Assembly: GCA_020080175.1 (NCBI GenBank)
Contig: JAGHQL010000144.1
Span: forward strand, 1-64,000
Reading direction: 5' to 3'
Length of the DNA stretch: 64,000 nucleotides
Source of the DNA: Glutinoglossum americanum
Lineage: Eukaryota > Ascomycota > Geoglossomycetes > Geoglossales > Geoglossaceae
The notes under the pieces were generated by a model, which did not search any database, had not been told where the DNA came from, and saw nothing but the letters and a program-made list of their open reading frames with translations. Each line of letters starts with the position of its first letter. Positions within the stretch are counted from its first letter, which is position 1. Made by a program: the position numbers and the translations under genes. Below, piece after piece: positions 1 through 9,452 of this stretch.

Positions 1-318
1 CGTCAACAACCTTGGGTCGGTATTGTCGAGCCAGGGCAAGTACGAAGAGGCTGAAACAATGCACCAGCGGGCGCTGGAAGGGTATGAGAAGGTGCTTGGG
101 CCTGAGCACCCAGACACGCTCACCAGCGTCAACAACCTTGGGTTGGTATTGTCGAGCCAGGGCAAGTACGAAGAGGCTGAAGCAATGCACCAGCGGGCGC
201 TGGAAGGGTGTGAGAAGGTGCTTGGGCCTGAGCACCCAGACACGCTCACCAGCGTCAGCAACCTTGGGTCGGTATTGTCGAGCCAGGGCAAGTACGAAGA
301 GGCAGAGAAGATGAATCG
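1..318 (+). repeat. 126-bp tandem repeat encoding TPR units
   Basis: Units begin near 27, 153 and 279 (cgagccagggcaagtacgaa). The copies are almost identical in DNA as well as protein, including silent positions, which points to recent duplication or gene conversion. Confidence 0.9.
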
Positions 319-331
319 ACGAGCACTATAA
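2..331 (+). CDS. C-terminal end of a TPR (kinesin-light-chain type) repeat protein, partial at left edge
   Basis: The frame is open from base 2 to a TAA at 329-331, so this is the 3' end of a gene that begins outside the window. It encodes about 2.5 copies of a 42-residue tetratricopeptide repeat with the signature SSQGKYEEAE...RALEGYEKVLGPEHPDTL. Consecutive 126-bp units differ at only a few bases. Repeats of this kind usually form the C-terminal sensor part of fungal NB-ARC or NACHT receptors, where they act in protein-protein recognition in the cytosol. The last repeat is cut short after KMNRRAL, the natural end. The N-terminal domains cannot be seen, so the NLR assignment is an inference; a free TPR protein is the alternative. 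Confidence 0.88.
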   Translation, partial: VNNLGSVLSSQGKYEEAETMHQRALEGYEKVLGPEHPDTLTSVNNLGLVLSSQGKYEEAEAMHQRALEGCEKVLGPEHPDTLTSVSNLGSVLSSQGKYEEAEKMNRRAL

Positions 332-957
332 GATACCGCTCTAGTAGCATCTCTTGCCTCCACCCCACCCACCACCATGACATTTGCATCCATTATATAT
401 TCCTCTCCGATATTCTATCAGTTTCTAGAAGATCCGTTAAAGGTGGCAATTTTTTGAAGGTGTGAGTAATACGACACGCAAACCACAGCACAGCTTGTGA
501 CTCAATAACAGGGCTAGTCCAAAATCTTCAGATTTCAATCGAAAATCGTTGCTGCTGCGGAAATTAAGACAAATGATACGTCGACACAGGCCTGACAACT
601 CCGGGACGAGTCGAGCAATGCTGTTTCACCCGCCGGTCCAGACGCTCTGTTTTGAATACACGTGCATGTCCCCCCTTCTGGAGCAAGTATCGCATGGAGG
701 AATTTCTATCAATTCACAGGTTTCGCAGTGGCATAGTGGACGGTCTAGGAATGCTGCAATTCTTGCATCCATCGTGTGTTGTTCCCCCTTCACTAGGCCT
801 CGCGCGTTGATCAGCTCGCCTGCTGTAATATAAAGCCGCGGCCCAAAGTCTAGTGGCAGAATATATTGTAGCTCGAAAATCTTATGTCGAATTTCGTCAA
901 AGTATCCTTGACTTCAGCTTTTTAAAGGTAATATCAGATTCGACATCCAAGCTAAGA

Positions 958-1050
958 ACATGGGCCTGAGCATCCATACACGCTCACTGGTATCAGCAAC
1001 CTTAGGTCTGTGTTGTCGGAGAGGTAGAAGCGATGTGCACTGAAAGGAAG
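958..1050 (+). pseudogene. Isolated TPR repeat relic
   Basis: The stretch starting tgggcctgagcatccat and running through acacgctcact, tcagcaacctta and ttgtcgg lines up base for base with the TPR unit at 1-331 (tgggcctgagcacccag, acacgctcacc, tcagcaacctt). It has scattered substitutions and small gaps and no open frame. It is about one repeat unit, roughly 630 bp downstream of the intact gene end, and is probably left from a longer array or a second copy. Confidence 0.75.
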
Positions 1051-1270
1051 GGAGAAAATAAGAGTGAATATATCATTTGTTCCTGTGTAGAGGGAAGCTC
1101 TAGAATCTCCGGTGGGGAGACACCTATCACTAATTGGCAAATCGGTCTTTGGGAGAAAGTAGATAAGAAATCTTGCCACCACAAGCAGGGAGGACGGCCG
1201 ACCCGCTCCGGGAGTGTTGGGGGAAATGGTTAATGGAAACTCGTAATTGTGCTTCAGCCGCCATGACGGT

Positions 1271-1347
1271 TACCACCCTCCACTGCACATTACTTGGCAT
1301 CTATACTAGCCACCACCCCCCACTGCATATTACTTAGCATTTATACC
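1271..1347. repeat. Imperfect tandem direct repeat, about 37 bp
   Basis: Two adjacent copies share ccaccc.ccactgca.attactt.gcat.tatac, the first at 1271-1306 and the second at about 1309-1347, with a handful of transitions. No coding sense was found. Confidence 0.7.
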
Positions 1348-1502
1348 CTTAATCTCGTTTCTAGCATGGCAATAAGTTCAAGATTCTGTCGTATACCATT
1401 CGAGTGTAAGGATCATACACATGATGGACCGTGTACACGAAGAGATGGTATGTGCGCAAGCAAGTATTGTACATATGATAATATTGTTTTGTGCGTAAAT
1501 TA

Positions 1503-1860
1503 AAATTCCCTGAAGGCTCCTATAAGTGCTGGGGAGCGTTTACCCCCAGGGAGAGAATCCCACAGGGGAAAAATTCCCTAAGGGCTCCTATAAGTGCCAG
1601 GAAGCGTTTACCCCCAGGGAAAGAATACCACAGGGGAAAAATTCCCTAAGGGCTCCTATAAGTGCCAGGAAGTGTCTGCCCATAGGGGGAAAATCCCCTG
1701 AGGGCTCCTATAAACGCCGGGAAGTCACCTATCCCAGGGGAGAATCCCACAAGGGAAATTTCCTTGAGGTTCCCTATAGGCGCCGAGAAGCGTCTGCCCC
1801 CCGGGGAAGAATTCCGTAAGGGAAAATTTCCCTGGGGGCTCCTATAAACGCCAGGTCAAA
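1503..1860. repeat. 68-bp minisatellite, about 5-6 copies
   Basis: Units start at aaattccct near 1503, 1571, 1639, 1691, 1756 and 1824. The spacing is 68, 68, 52, 65 and 68 bp. Each carries ggctcctataa, a gaag core, and a ccc..ggg plus ggggaaa flank. The first three copies are closest to each other and later ones diverge. Frames across it are open only because the unit lacks stops; no protein is proposed. Confidence 0.9.
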
Positions 1861-2011
1861 ATTAGCCTCTTATTTAAATAGCAACAGCCAGGGCAGCTCC
1901 TAGCTCCCGGAAAGTCCTTAAACTGGTTTGAGAATTGGTTCGTAGCATCGGTGTCATTGGCGGTCAAGGCTTCATGAAGCTGGCGCGCAGTAATAGGTTG
2001 AATGGAGTGCA

Positions 2012-2704
2012 TCAACCCAACCAGGTGAAGGCCCGTCTTGCCAGACCCCGTTCGCTTCGGCCGCCCAGAGCTACCAGTCCCAAGATCCTCTTATACATTC
2101 CTTCGAGGACTTCAGGAAGTATCACAGGTGTAATTTTCTGGAAACGCATATCTGGAGTAAGAGCTGGCGAATGCAAATAGGTGACCATAAGTCGCGCCCA
2201 AAGAAACATCCCGTCTGCACCCTGAACAAGATGGTCTGCTAAGCAGGAAGTTTCCGAATTGGGTGGCAATTCTCCTTCATCTATCAGTTGAGCAATCCGA
2301 TCTGTCAGAAAAAGTCTGGTATCCTCACTCATTGAGGTGCGGTCAACAGCAAGTCGCAGGTTTACTGGTGCCATGCAATTGAGGCCAGCCACGTTGATAC
2401 GGCTAAATAGCAGGACTTTGGCGGAACATTTCATCGCGAGCAAATGGAGACATTGAATGAGAGATGCGTTATCGTCGCACTCATCAATGCCATCTAGGAT
2501 AATGTAGATATGCCCGAGATCTCCCACGCACATTTGAAAAAGATCAGTAAGCCCGGAGGAGGCTGCTTTCAACTGACCGCTGGATGCCTCAACCATGGCA
2601 AAGACGAACTTGTCTCAAATATCTGGATCGCCGCGATGTCGTTGCAAGATCTGGGCGAGGAGAGACCGCGACGCGGAAGATCCGACTTTATTAATTTCAG
2701 CCAT
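2012..2704 (-). pseudogene. NACHT-domain NLR fragment, 5'-truncated pseudogene
   Basis: Read on the minus strand, the frame starts with an ATG at 2704 and encodes NACHT core sequence: RSLLAQILQRHRGDPDI, an in-frame TGA at 2615-2617, then KFVFAMVEAS. Next come Walker B (IYIILDGIDEC), a sensor-like KVLLFSRI, and the winged-helix approach LPEVLEGMYKRIL, before a TGA at 2012-2014. The P-loop that should lie upstream is missing, and so are any repeats downstream. It is therefore a 5'- and 3'-truncated STAND NTPase with at least one internal stop. In fungi NACHT receptors signal non-self recognition and cell death. A short expressed product from the internal ATG at 2596 cannot be excluded but would lack nucleotide binding. 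Confidence 0.82.
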
Positions 2705-3226
2705 GTACGACGCTCTCCATAGCCGGCGCTGCCTAACCTACCTACCTAGCTAGCTAAAAAAGACATACGCGCAGATCACGAATGGAAAAATGTAAGCTCT
2801 CCTGCTTCCATGCGTGCGCTTGTGAAAATAAAGGTATCAGAAAACTTAGAATAAATTCTAAAATATCTGGATATCTGGGCTGGGGGGTAAGACAATGTGG
2901 AACATCGGAAATAAAATATAGGGGGGATAAAAAAAATAAAGATGGGAAAAAAAAGAGAGAAAAGGGAGAGCAGGCAAAAGCGTGTCGTGCGATCACTGGA
3001 ACAAAATTGCTCTCCGCATGAGTAGCTACAGTGCATTCATAAACCCAAGTTCCGACAAGCTATCTCTCCCCTCTCCGCCGATAGCTACGTATGTGCCATA
3101 TGTGCCTACAGTGCTAGGTCATAAGTTCCGCATCAGTCTTTCCATGAAATATCCGATGGCGATCGCTTGAGCGAATAGATATATGTGAAACTCACAAACC
3201 CTCCATCCATCCACACGACACCCTTA
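2705..3226. other. Gap: probable 3' flank of the WW gene
   Basis: No gene seen. It contains a short CTAC/CTAG-rich tract (2736-2757) and a purine-rich A/G tract (about 2925-2970), then sequence leading to the stop of the minus-strand WW-domain gene. The 3' UTR and polyadenylation region of that gene probably lie here. Confidence 0.5.
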
Positions 3227-4969
3227 CTATTGTGGCGGCGGCGGCGGCGTCACGACGCCATACTGTTGCTGCAACTGCGGCGCTGGTGTCTGCATTTGCT
3301 GGAAGCCTCCCGGAGGAGGCTGGTACATCTGCTGTTGCGGTGCGGGTGTTTGTTGGATGTATGGCGAAGGGGCTGTTACCGGAGGTCCTGGTTGGATATA
3401 TACGGGTGGGGATGGGGCGGTGGTAGGGAGTCTTGTGGGGGGTCCCATAGGGGCAGTTTGCTGTGGTGGTGGTGGCTGTTGGTAGACTGGGTATTGCTGT
3501 GGCTGCTGTTGGTATTGCGGTGGCGAGGCTGCGGAAACGGGAAGAGCGTTCTGTGGATACCATTGCTGCGGCTGATGCAGTTGCTGTTGTAGCGGTTGTT
3601 GTAACGGCTGTTGTAATGGCTGCTGCTGAGCCGACGCACTAACGCTATAGTGGTTAATCGTGATATTACCCATGGTCTGGACCTCTGTAGGCTGCATCAT
3701 ATTTGGTTGGAACTGTACTGGTGGTCTCATCACGTATGGACGTCTTGATGCCGGCGGAGGAAGGGCAGCTTTGTTTTTGGGAAAGAGGGCGTCAAAGCGG
3801 GATTTATGCAACGATGGACCGTAGGAGACCGTGGAGGGTGCCTGTGCGGCTTGGGTTGGGTGGTATAGGGATTGTGTTGGTGGGACAGAGGGTGCGGACA
3901 TAATAGATGGGGTTTGGGGAGAGTATGGTTGTTGGTAGGATTGCGGTTGTGGTGGTACACTAGCCGACTGCTGTGGGGGAGCGAAATAGCCTTGGGACGG
4001 TGGTACATATTGCTGTTGTTGCTGTTGTTGCGGCTGCGGCTGCTGGAGGGCCCCGCCGTAGCCCTGTACTAGTGGACTTTGTCCCTGCGGATTCTGATAC
4101 CCTAGTTGAGACACCATACTGTCTTGTCGTTGAGGGTACTGAGGATCGTGGCCGACGGAGGAGACAGAGTATATCGACTGAGCCGAGGTCGGCGAGGAGC
4201 CTTGCCCCTCGCTATAGCTCTGCTGATGTTGTTGATGTGGCGGTGTGGATTGCAAATTCGAGGGCGACATGGAGGGTGCAGGGGAGAGGGGGGTTTGGGG
4301 AGGTACCTGCGCCGGGTTTGATGTCGGGGCTGGTGTGCTAATTGATGCGGGAGTAGTGGTTGACGGAGGAGTAGGGTGACCGCTCCAATTCCCGCTCATC
4401 TCAACAAGACCCTGTTGACTGGTGGCAAACGTCGGCATCGATGCTCGGGGCCCTTGGCTCTGTCCATGCATAGATCCTGCGCTCTCGCGTCCCGCTACCT
4501 GCAAACCCTCACTCGCTGGGCTCTCCAAGGCTGAGACCGCCGTATCCGACCTACGTATCCCCACTGGTGAATCCGTATACTCTCCGCCCCCATTCACCAG
4601 CGATGCTACCTCCGCAGCCTTGGGCTCCACAAACCTCCATGCCCCGTCCTCTGCCGGCTGTAGTGTCCCATTCTTCGGAATCGGTTGCCGAAATGCCGCC
4701 GCATTACTGTCTCTCCGCCCGATAGTCTCCCGGTCAGAGACGCCGAGCGCCGCCATGTTCACCTCCAACGACTGGTCTTCAGCATGACGAGGCTCTTCCC
4801 GGGTGGGATTGGTATTGAGGGGTGCGGGTTCGGAGCCAAGGTTCAGCTCATCACCATCTTTCGGGAAGGTATATTGCCTGCGTGAGGTGATCTTATGGAT
4901 ATAGCACCACTGCTTTGCATCATTGTCGTAGTCAAGTTTCCAGTCTGTAGGGAGGGCCTGATCAGTCAT
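3227..4969 (-). CDS. WW-domain protein with long Pro/Gln-rich tail
   Basis: A single exon of 580 residues. I chose the ATG at 4969 because the WW domain starts six residues later (LPTDWKLDYDN...QWCYIHKITS), although the frame stays open further upstream. The WW fold binds proline-rich ligands. Here the first Trp is present, but the second signature Trp is a Tyr (RRQYTFP), so binding may be altered. The rest is low complexity, with runs of Gln and Pro throughout and a few ordered islands such as KSRFDALFPKNKAALPPP and MGNITINHYS. No membrane segment or signal peptide is seen. The role is unknown; such proteins are often adaptors in RNA processing or trafficking. It lies 366 bp downstream of the Doa1 gene on the same strand. 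Confidence 0.83.
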   Translation of the reverse strand: MTDQALPTDWKLDYDNDAKQWCYIHKITSRRQYTFPKDGDELNLGSEPAPLNTNPTREEPRHAEDQSLEVNMAALGVSDRETIGRRDSNAAAFRQPIPKNGTLQPAEDGAWRFVEPKAAEVASLVNGGGEYTDSPVGIRRSDTAVSALESPASEGLQVAGRESAGSMHGQSQGPRASMPTFATSQQGLVEMSGNWSGHPTPPSTTTPASISTPAPTSNPAQVPPQTPLSPAPSMSPSNLQSTPPHQQHQQSYSEGQGSSPTSAQSIYSVSSVGHDPQYPQRQDSMVSQLGYQNPQGQSPLVQGYGGALQQPQPQQQQQQQYVPPSQGYFAPPQQSASVPPQPQSYQQPYSPQTPSIMSAPSVPPTQSLYHPTQAAQAPSTVSYGPSLHKSRFDALFPKNKAALPPPASRRPYVMRPPVQFQPNMMQPTEVQTMGNITINHYSVSASAQQQPLQQPLQQPLQQQLHQPQQWYPQNALPVSAASPPQYQQQPQQYPVYQQPPPPQQTAPMGPPTRLPTTAPSPPVYIQPGPPVTAPSPYIQQTPAPQQQMYQPPPGGFQQMQTPAPQLQQQYGVVTPPPPPQ

Positions 4970-5335
4970 TGTTTTTAATGTGTGGAGACCGACCTGGGGG
5001 GGATACAAAGGAGGGAGAGTGGGGGAGGCTTTTTTAAGTGCGGCTCTTGGCGGGGATTTGTCTTGGCACGGCTGAGCGATGCAGTTGCCCTTTATCCTGA
5101 GAAGCATCCCCCAAGAATGCGATGCCTTGGGGAGAATACTCATTATACGGTATCGGGTGCGAAGACTTTGGATGCGAAGGCTTTTGGCCCGTGCCTCCAT
5201 AGTAGGTTCGGCTTGTGTCTAGCACATGCAGCAGTTATCGGATATAAATTATTCTTCTTCTATATGCAACACAGCGGCTGGCTTAAAATCGAAATCCCCC
5301 ACCTCGCCACCGGGTTTACCTGCCCCACCCCCAAC
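4970..5335. promoter_or_regulatory. Intergenic between WW gene and DOA1
   Basis: This 366-bp stretch lies between the WW-gene start (4969) and the Doa1 stop (5336), both on the minus strand. It must hold the WW promoter and the Doa1 3' end. No clear TATA box or other named site was recognised. Confidence 0.45.
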
Positions 5336-7903
5336 TCACTTCCCCAACGACTCCCGAATCTCCGCCCCTACACTTTTGATCCGGGGTTCATTCAGCTTTC
5401 CCTCAGCCCTCGTTACCGCTGCTGCCAGTCCATAGACTTCCCTCGCAGCCAGTCTTACGTCCTCTCCAAGGCTTAGCAAAGTCCCGGCAGCTACTAGTGC
5501 TCGGAATATAGCTTCAGAGTCTGAGGCTGTGCCGACGGTCGCGGTTAGTGTGTCGAGTAGTTCGATAGCTCGATCCTCAGAATTGTTAGGACTCGCTGTC
5601 TTCTGGGTGAGTTGAACCGAGTAATTCAATAGAAGAGTAGTTAAGGCAATCTGGAGATTGCGGTTGGTTGTCAGGGAGGCGGAACTCTTAGCCAGTTCAT
5701 GTATCTATATTGCCATTAAAAGGAGAACATCAGTATACCGTCATGGCTTATTCTTCCAACAAGGGCACTCTCCGCAGGTCGCTAGACTCACTTTGTCGAA
5801 TTTCTCCGCGGCAAACCGCCGCCCCTCCTCTGTCTCAAACAAATTCACAAGCATCCGTACAGCAAGCATTATGTTGTTGCTCTTCTCTTTATCCTCAAAG
5901 GTTCCGCTGCTTTCTAATATCTCCAGGATATCCTCTCTCGCGGAGTTTCTATATGTCGCTACTACCGGAGTTGCTGCAGCGAGCAATCGAAGCAGGTCCA
6001 GGCCTGGAAGCCGCTGCACAGGCGGCCAGAGGGTGACGACTCTGGTGAGTAGCTCGATGCCGTGTGTTATAGAAGCCGGAGGTTTGCTCCCCGATGGTAG
6101 TGGCTTTTCAAGGACAGCGACGAGAGCCTTTAGTGTCGATATGTCAGCGGGGTTCAGCGAGATGTCTTTTTCGTTATTTGCAACGAGTTCTTTGTTGAGA
6201 TCCTCTATTTTTTTTTGGATCGTTTTTAGGTTTGCTTGTTTGATCGACAGGTAGGCCTTTTGTGGCAGGGCATTCGGCCGCTTCGGAGGCGTACTGGCCG
6301 TAGGGGGGTTGCCTTCGCCGGGCCTATATCTGTTCTCTGTCCCCCAGGCATCCGGGACAATCTCCTCTTGTTGCGATGCACCTATTGTCGCACCTTGGGT
6401 ATTTGAAGTAATGAAGGCAGCCACCTGTTCCAGATAACTGATGGGTAATTCGTTGTCTTGGATGAACTTTGTTGCAGCTTCGTACGGATTTTGGCTAAGG
6501 TTATAAGGGAGTTTTAATGGCGGTTTCCCGTCTTCAATGTCCACATCAAATACATAATCGTACTCCTTTCCCTGATGTTCTCGTTTGCGCCCACTGCTGC
6601 CGACCGCATCAACAACAGTGCCCACGTTAATCCATGAGTTCGCCGCTGTCGACCATTGGTGTGCTGTCACGGCGCCGTTGTACTCTTTGATCATGATGAC
6701 CTGCCCCTCTTTTGTGCCCGATTTCTGCTGAAGGAACTCTGGCCCCGGAAGCTGCTCCTTGTTTATATCGCCGACCTGTTGCTGTGGGATAGCAGAGGAC
6801 TGAACGGACTCTCCAAACTGTTTTAGGACGGCCTCCTCTGCCTGGCGTGCCGGGTCACGACTGAAGACCCTAGCTATCCGATCACTAGAGCCGCTAACTA
6901 TATCTCCATTTTCGGCACAGACAGCCACGCTCCAAACAGATATTGCAGGGTGCGTAATGGTTTGTATGCATTGGTCGTTCTTCCATATCCGCACAGTACG
7001 ATCTTCGCTTGAGCTAACGATCTCTCCAGTGGATAAGCTCGCGAGAGAGTAGATAAAGTTCTCATGGCCGACTAACTGACCCACTTGACGGCCTTCGAGT
7101 GTCCAGAGTCTTACCAAGCCATCATTGCCTGCAGAGGCAAACTGTGCACCCGAGGGATGGTTTGGTGGGAGCCTGCAGAGGGCGCGTACCACATCTGTGC
7201 TCCCTCGAATGGTTCGAATTAATCTCCCAGACGGGTGGAATAACCGGATCAGGCGATCTGCACAGCCTGAGATCGGTAGAGCAATTAGCATGGTAGAGTA
7301 CATTGTGCATGCCGCAGCTATACTAAACCAGTCTTACCAGTAATAATTATCTCCTGGCTCCAGGCTAGTACCGCCCATACGCTTCCTTCATGGCCTTCAA
7401 GCAACCCATCACACTCCCACTTCCCTACACCCCACACTCTGGCCTGTCCATCCCAGCCTCCGCTAACAATCAGCTTTCCGGAAGGGTCGACGTCAAGAGC
7501 ACAAACATTGTTACTGTGCCCCAATAACAGTGCCTCTGCATTATCTTCTGGAGCTCGGGTAGGCTGTCTGACTTCAATTATTGTGTCCTTCCCCCCAGAT
7601 ACTATGAGGCCCTCGGGGAATTCTGTAGTGGGTGGGATATATGTGAGGGAGTTTATAAAGGCATGGCCGTGAGAACTGATGTTTCCATCAAAGGTTGGTG
7701 GAGGAGAGGACAGCAAATTCCACACGCGCACCGTGGCATCGCGGGAGGCGGAGAGGACAAATTTTGGGTGAGGAAAACTAACAACGCGGACCTGGCGCTT
7801 CAACGTGAGTTTCGGGCACAATCGGGGGATGTTAGCTACTCGCAGGGATGCCTACGTCGTCTTCGTGGCCTTCAAGAGAGGAAGATAGCTTATAATTACC
7901 CAT
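5336..7903 (-). CDS. DOA1: Doa1/Ufd3 (PLAA), WD40-PFU-PUL ubiquitin-binding Cdc48 cofactor
   Basis: Four exons: 7903-7856, 7791-7338, 7266-5792 and 5686-5336, giving 775 residues, close to yeast Doa1 and human PLAA. All junctions are GT-AG and frame-consistent. The start MGNYKLSSSLEGHEDD lies in a 48-bp first exon. Order: WD40 propeller (about 1-310, with LSASRDATVRVW, VSGGKDT, VSGGWDGQARVW and SSEDRTVRIW), PFU ubiquitin-binding domain (about 355-455, IMIKEYNGAVTAHQW through FIQDNELP), then a C-terminal PUL armadillo domain (about 490-775) ending in RESLGK. In known relatives the PUL binds the Cdc48/p97 tail and the propeller and PFU bind ubiquitin, supporting ubiquitin recycling and organelle quality control. 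Nothing looks damaged. Confidence 0.95.
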
Positions 7904-8753
7904 AGCATACCACGGCACACAAATCAGCGCGAACGAGGGTTGAGTGATAAGAGTTGCTTGCAACCTTGCTGAGGGTTGTTGGATTTGGACAAATGCTGTA
8001 TGGCTGGACTGGTCCGCCCCCGCCAGTGGGGCGGATGAGGCTCAAGGACTTTGCTGAGCAAACCCGCCTGCGCTAGACCCAATGCGTCTGACGCTAGAAG
8101 CGAGAGGAAACATCTTGGTAATTTTACAATGAGGTGAACTTGTACCAATACTGCTGGTACTACCACAAGTCATTGGGCATCTACATCGGATTACGGGTAC
8201 AGCTTCATCACAGGGCTACGCTGCTGGTTTCCGTTTCACGCTCGTTATCTCCTCTGCGCAATGAACTTGTTTGTTGCGATTTATAGTCTGATGTGAGGAG
8301 GGACGACTGGCAGCCCTCCCACCAGGAAGCTATCGCAAAAACCCTGCCTACGCATTGATTAGCCTTGGTTGCCTCTGTTATATATGAGGGGTGAGATTAC
8401 CTTAGAACCAACCTCAACCTTTAATTTTAGTATTTGTAATTTCAAGCAGGGAGAAAAAAAGCTGTTCTGTAAACACGAGCTTGTCAGAATCAAGAATGGC
8501 TCACTATTTAGCCCTGACTGCCTCTGAGGTGTAGCGGAGGAGGACAAAGGGAATCTCCTTAAAACCGAAGATCTTTTTTTTTGTTGTTTAGTGCTTCAAG
8601 CAAAAGGAAAACATGAATCTACCTGTTGGAACGATTAAGAGAGGGACTGTCCATTGATTAGTTCTAAATATGTCGAGAACTCAGTGGAGAAGAGAAGAGC
8701 TTACATTCGAAACTGATCGATATTTCCAACATGACCTGAGGCGTCCAACTCCT
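7904..8753. promoter_or_regulatory. Gap: DOA1 upstream region
   Basis: About 850 bp between the Doa1 start and the stop of the next minus-strand gene. No gene, repeat or RNA was recognised. It should include the Doa1 promoter. Confidence 0.4.
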
Positions 8754-9452
8754 TCAAGACTTGTCAACTTTGGTAAAGCCATCAGATTCACTGGCTTCGT
8801 CCTTGCTGCTCTCCCCCTCAAGGACGACAGCAGAAGATCCAACGCCATCATCGCTATCTGCCATGCCAATATCTTGCTCACCGTCCTTAACACCAGATTT
8901 CACCTCTCCCTTAGTAGCAACATTGACGTACTCCTCTTGAGGAGTGACTTGTTGTTCCTTGTCAAGGTAATCAAGGAGCTTTTGGCGCTTGGCAGAGGCG
9001 TCATCATCAGGAATATAGCTACCACTACCGTCCGTCATGTACATGACTGCCATTGGGGCGCGGAAGGGCGGTCCTGAAGAAGGCGACTCAAGAAGACGCA
9101 TAAAGCGTTCACGGTCGGTTTCGCCAGGAGGTTCGCCTGGCTGTCCGGCTTGTGGGGGTGCCGCATCGGCGCGAGCATGCTTTCCAAAAGCGGCTTTGGC
9201 CATGAGTTTGTGTAGGTCTCCGCTATTTGGACTCGGTGCTGCGGATTCGGTGATGCTAGAGGTGTCACTCTCTGCACAGAAGCTGTCGGCTTCATCATCC
9301 GCATCACTAGCTTGGTTGTCAAGGTAGAGGGTCTCGGCGTTGGTCAGGTGCTTGACTGGGGTGGAACCAGTTGCGACGGCGCAGCCAGAATGGATACGGG
9401 AGTTTTGGGCACTGCTACGAGAAGGATCGTCCATCGCGATTAGTGACGCCAA
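8754..9452 (-). CDS. Hypothetical acidic protein
   Basis: A single open frame of 232 residues. The ATG at 9452 (MASLIAMDD) is used; a second ATG seven codons in (9434) is equally possible. I do not recognise a family. The protein is hydrophilic, rich in Asp, Glu and Ser, and likely disordered (DADDEADSFCAESDTSS near the N-terminus, ESSKDEASESDGFTKVDKS at the end). A more ordered centre reads DRERFMRLLESPSSGPPF, then APMAVMYMTDGSGSYIPDDD and KRQKLLDYLDKEQQ. No signal peptide or membrane segment. It sits in a conserved block between Doa1 and Spt8, all on the minus strand. An upstream exon cannot be ruled out. Confidence 0.6.
   Translation of the reverse strand: MASLIAMDDPSRSSAQNSRIHSGCAVATGSTPVKHLTNAETLYLDNQASDADDEADSFCAESDTSSITESAAPSPNSGDLHKLMAKAAFGKHARADAAPPQAGQPGEPPGETDRERFMRLLESPSSGPPFRAPMAVMYMTDGSGSYIPDDDASAKRQKLLDYLDKEQQVTPQEEYVNVATKGEVKSGVKDGEQDIGMADSDDGVGSSAVVLEGESSKDEASESDGFTKVDKS

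Larger units (their letters stand above)
332..2011. other. Gap: no intact gene; TPR relic and minisatellite
   Basis: No convincing reading frame. It holds a decayed piece of the same TPR unit (about 958-1050), an imperfect direct repeat of about 37 bp (1271-1306 and 1309-1347), and the 68-bp minisatellite at 1503-1860. These are listed separately. Confidence 0.7.

Noticed and set aside
1526-1819. 97-codon frame over the minisatellite
   Set aside because: Open only because the 68-bp unit lacks stops in that frame; units of 52 and 65 bp change frame, and no protein family fits.
3185-4341. Several plus-strand frames rich in Trp, Leu and Val
   Set aside because: Mirror of the Gln/Pro-rich coding strand of the WW gene; composition is explained by the antisense of CAG/CCN codons.
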